Below are positions 34,245-35,532 of a DNA stretch of 35,532 nt, piece by piece. Numbering within the stretch: position 1 is the first letter of the stretch; every line of letters starts with the position of its first letter. Location of the stretch: assembly GCA_024401825.1 (NCBI GenBank), contig JAKSKF010000014.1, positions 1-35,532 on the forward strand. The letters run 5' to 3'. The position numbers and the translations under genes are program-made. Under the pieces are notes generated by a model that was given only the letters and a program-made list of their open reading frames with translations, did no database searches and was not told the DNA's origin. Source of the DNA: Bacteroidales bacterium (lineage in GTDB: Bacteria; Bacteroidota; Bacteroidia; Bacteroidales; UBA932).

Positions 34245-34742
34245 ATGACAGTCCGCAAGGCGACATATCCCGATATCCCGCGCATAATGGAGATATGCGA
34301 CGAGGCGCGGAGCATAATGCGCTCCGACGGGAATATGAACCAGTGGACAGGAGGCTACCCGTCGGAAGAGGTCATACGGAAGGACATCGATGACGGTGTG
34401 GGGTACGTGATTGTAGATTCCGGCATCGACGGATACTTTGCCTTCATCCCCGGGATTGAACGGACTTACCTCAGGATTGAAGGCGGGAACTGGCTGGATG
34501 ACAGCGCGCCGTACTGCACAATCCATCGCCTTGCGAGTACAAAGAATAGCCACGGTATTGCTCAGGCTTGTTTCGACTGGTGCTCCCTGCGCTGTCCGAA
34601 CCTCCGCATAGACACCCACGAGGACAACCGGATTATGCGTCACTGCATAGAGAAGTCCGGTTTCACCTTCTGCGGGGTGATACATCTGCTCAACGGAGAC
34701 CCCAGGCTGGCATACCAGAAAATCGGGAAAGCCGCTGCGTGA
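34245..34742 (+). CDS. GNAT-family N-acetyltransferase
   Basis: This 165-residue protein has the acetyl-CoA-dependent GNAT fold. It begins 'MTVRKATYPDIPRIMEICDEA', a typical GNAT beta1-alpha1. 'YVIVDSGIDGYFAFI' forms the central strands, 'TIHRLAS' leads to the acetyl-CoA loop region, and 'LRIDTHEDNRIMRHCIEKSGF' is the family-typical C-terminal half. The acetyl-CoA loop reads 'NSHGIAQACF', a variant of the Q/R-x-x-G-x-G/A motif. The start at 34245 was chosen over 34215 because the longer form would begin upstream of the -7 element. The substrate is unknown. It converges with the next gene, four bases apart. Confidence 0.85.
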   Translation: MTVRKATYPDIPRIMEICDEARSIMRSDGNMNQWTGGYPSEEVIRKDIDDGVGYVIVDSGIDGYFAFIPGIERTYLRIEGGNWLDDSAPYCTIHRLASTKNSHGIAQACFDWCSLRCPNLRIDTHEDNRIMRHCIEKSGFTFCGVIHLLNGDPRLAYQKIGKAAA

Positions 34743-34746
34743 GAAA

Positions 34747-35449
34747 TCAGATTATCAATGGCGCAAGGACGCCCATACCCGTCTTGCCTATCCTTTTCCT
34801 GAGCGCCTTCAGTTCCCGTTCCTTGGCCTGATGCTCTTCCGGTGACTTTCCCGTCGCCTCCCAGTCGAATCCGGTCTGACATAGAAGCATATGACTCTGT
34901 TTCTCTATTCTCAGTTCAAGAGACACCCGGACATAACATATCATATCGAAAACACACTCCGGCTTGAACCGGTCTTGGATGTCGAGCAGATACTTCCCTG
35001 CCTTGGTGGAAGTAAAGTTGCCGGCCTTGATTGCCGACAATGTCTGCACGTCTATGCTCAGGCTGTGGTCCATCCATCGGTATATTCTCTTTTCTCCGTA
35101 TGAGAACATAATCACCAGTCCGGAGACATAGAGCACGATTGCAGCCGACATAAGGAGCAAAGGGTCGGCAAGATTATCCGCCTGGGCAAGGTTATATCCC
35201 AGATGGATGAGTATGGATGGGATGAATGAAATGACAGCACCTGCGGGAAAAGGCATCCGGCCCTTCCTCAGGAGAAGAAGCAAGGTTCCGGCGAGGGCGG
35301 TGCCGCCGATATGGAGAATGGCGCATCCGGCACCCCTTACGATAGCGGTCCCGGCCCCCGGAAGGCTTGCAGCATTTCGAGCCGTTCTTCGGGCGGGAAT
35401 TTTTCTATGGCATTGTCTATCACAGCAAAATGCTCCCGGCATCATCCAT
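34747..35449 (-). pseudogene. Membrane protein, possibly PrsW-like, broken by two apparent frameshifts
   Basis: The in-frame part from about 35345 down to 34747 is a convincing membrane protein: 'AILHIGGTALAGTLLLLL' and 'FIPSILIHLGYN' are two His-containing helices like those of PrsW-type intramembrane proteases. A third helix, 'LLLMSAAIVLYVSGLVIMF', and a soluble tail follow. Upstream in the same frame the sequence becomes Arg/Cys-rich and implausible. Adding one base in the G5 run (35355-35359) and one in the T4 run (35427-35430) restores a natural reading from ATG at 35449: 'MDDAGSIFAVIDNAIEKF', then 'PPEERLEMLQAFRGAGTAIV'. So the gene is either a recent pseudogene, phase-variable, or affected by sequencing errors. 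The PrsW 'EExxK' helix was not found, so the family is tentative. Confidence 0.5.
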
Positions 35450-35532
35450 ATTCAATCAAACAGATTAGTCATCGCTGATTGCCTGCCTTTTTGTTATGCC
35501 AAAAGCCAATCAATGGCTGATTTGATGTGAAT

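Noticed and set aside
35476..35513. Imperfect inverted repeat TGATTG...CAATCA and a possible gene end ('IHIKSAIDWLLA', stop at 35494-35496, minus strand)
   Set aside because: The arms are interrupted, and only 12 codons of the possible upstream gene are in the window; both could be chance.

Overview
The window is a stretch of chromosome from a member of the Bacteroidota, most likely order Bacteroidales. Three things show this. Nearly every operon is preceded by the Bacteroidota -7 element TAnnTTTG, often with a TTTG or CTTG box 19-20 bases upstream. There is a SusC/SusD pair with an ECF sigma factor and a FecR anti-sigma factor. There are GH3 and GH92 enzymes and several Bacteroidota-type lipoproteins. 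No rRNA, tRNA or CRISPR was seen, and no gap between genes exceeds 300 bases.

Layout. (1) 1-3693, minus strand: a four-gene MacB-type ABC export operon (ATPase, permease, permease, membrane fusion protein). The last gene is cut after about 134 codons by foreign sequence that looks like the end of an insertion sequence. (2) 3768-13301, plus strand: a complete de novo UMP operon, pyrC-carA-carB-pyrK-pyrD-pyrF-pyrE-pyrB, tightly packed and mostly with overlapping start and stop codons. (3) 13349-18409: a lipoprotein with a possible papain-like fold, a bidirectional terminator, the guaB-guaA operon on the minus strand, and a long-chain acyl-CoA synthetase. (4) 18532-25135: a HAD phosphatase, a GH3 glycosidase and a GH92 alpha-mannosidase in divergent orientation around a large dyad, and a HAD-fold lipoprotein. 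(5) 25224-34196: a glycan-uptake locus with ECF sigma factor, FecR, an STN-containing SusC, SusD, a strong terminator, and two tandem HGSNAT-like membrane acyltransferases. (6) 34229-35532: a GNAT acetyltransferase and a frameshifted membrane protein, possibly of the PrsW family.

Main finding. The nucleotide-biosynthesis enzymes have lost glutamine-using or regulatory parts. CarA keeps its fold, but the catalytic Cys of the glutaminase is Ser252 and the catalytic His is Cys334. GuaA has no glutaminase domain. GuaB has no CBS (Bateman) module. PyrB carries only the zinc domain of PyrI as a C-terminal tail, without the effector-binding domain. Taken together this suggests ammonia-driven purine and pyrimidine synthesis with simplified allosteric control.

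A second, genome-scale signal is near-absence of the palindromes GATC (2 found by eye) and CATG (9 found by eye) in 35.5 kb, where about 130-140 of each would be expected by chance. This points to restriction-modification pressure.
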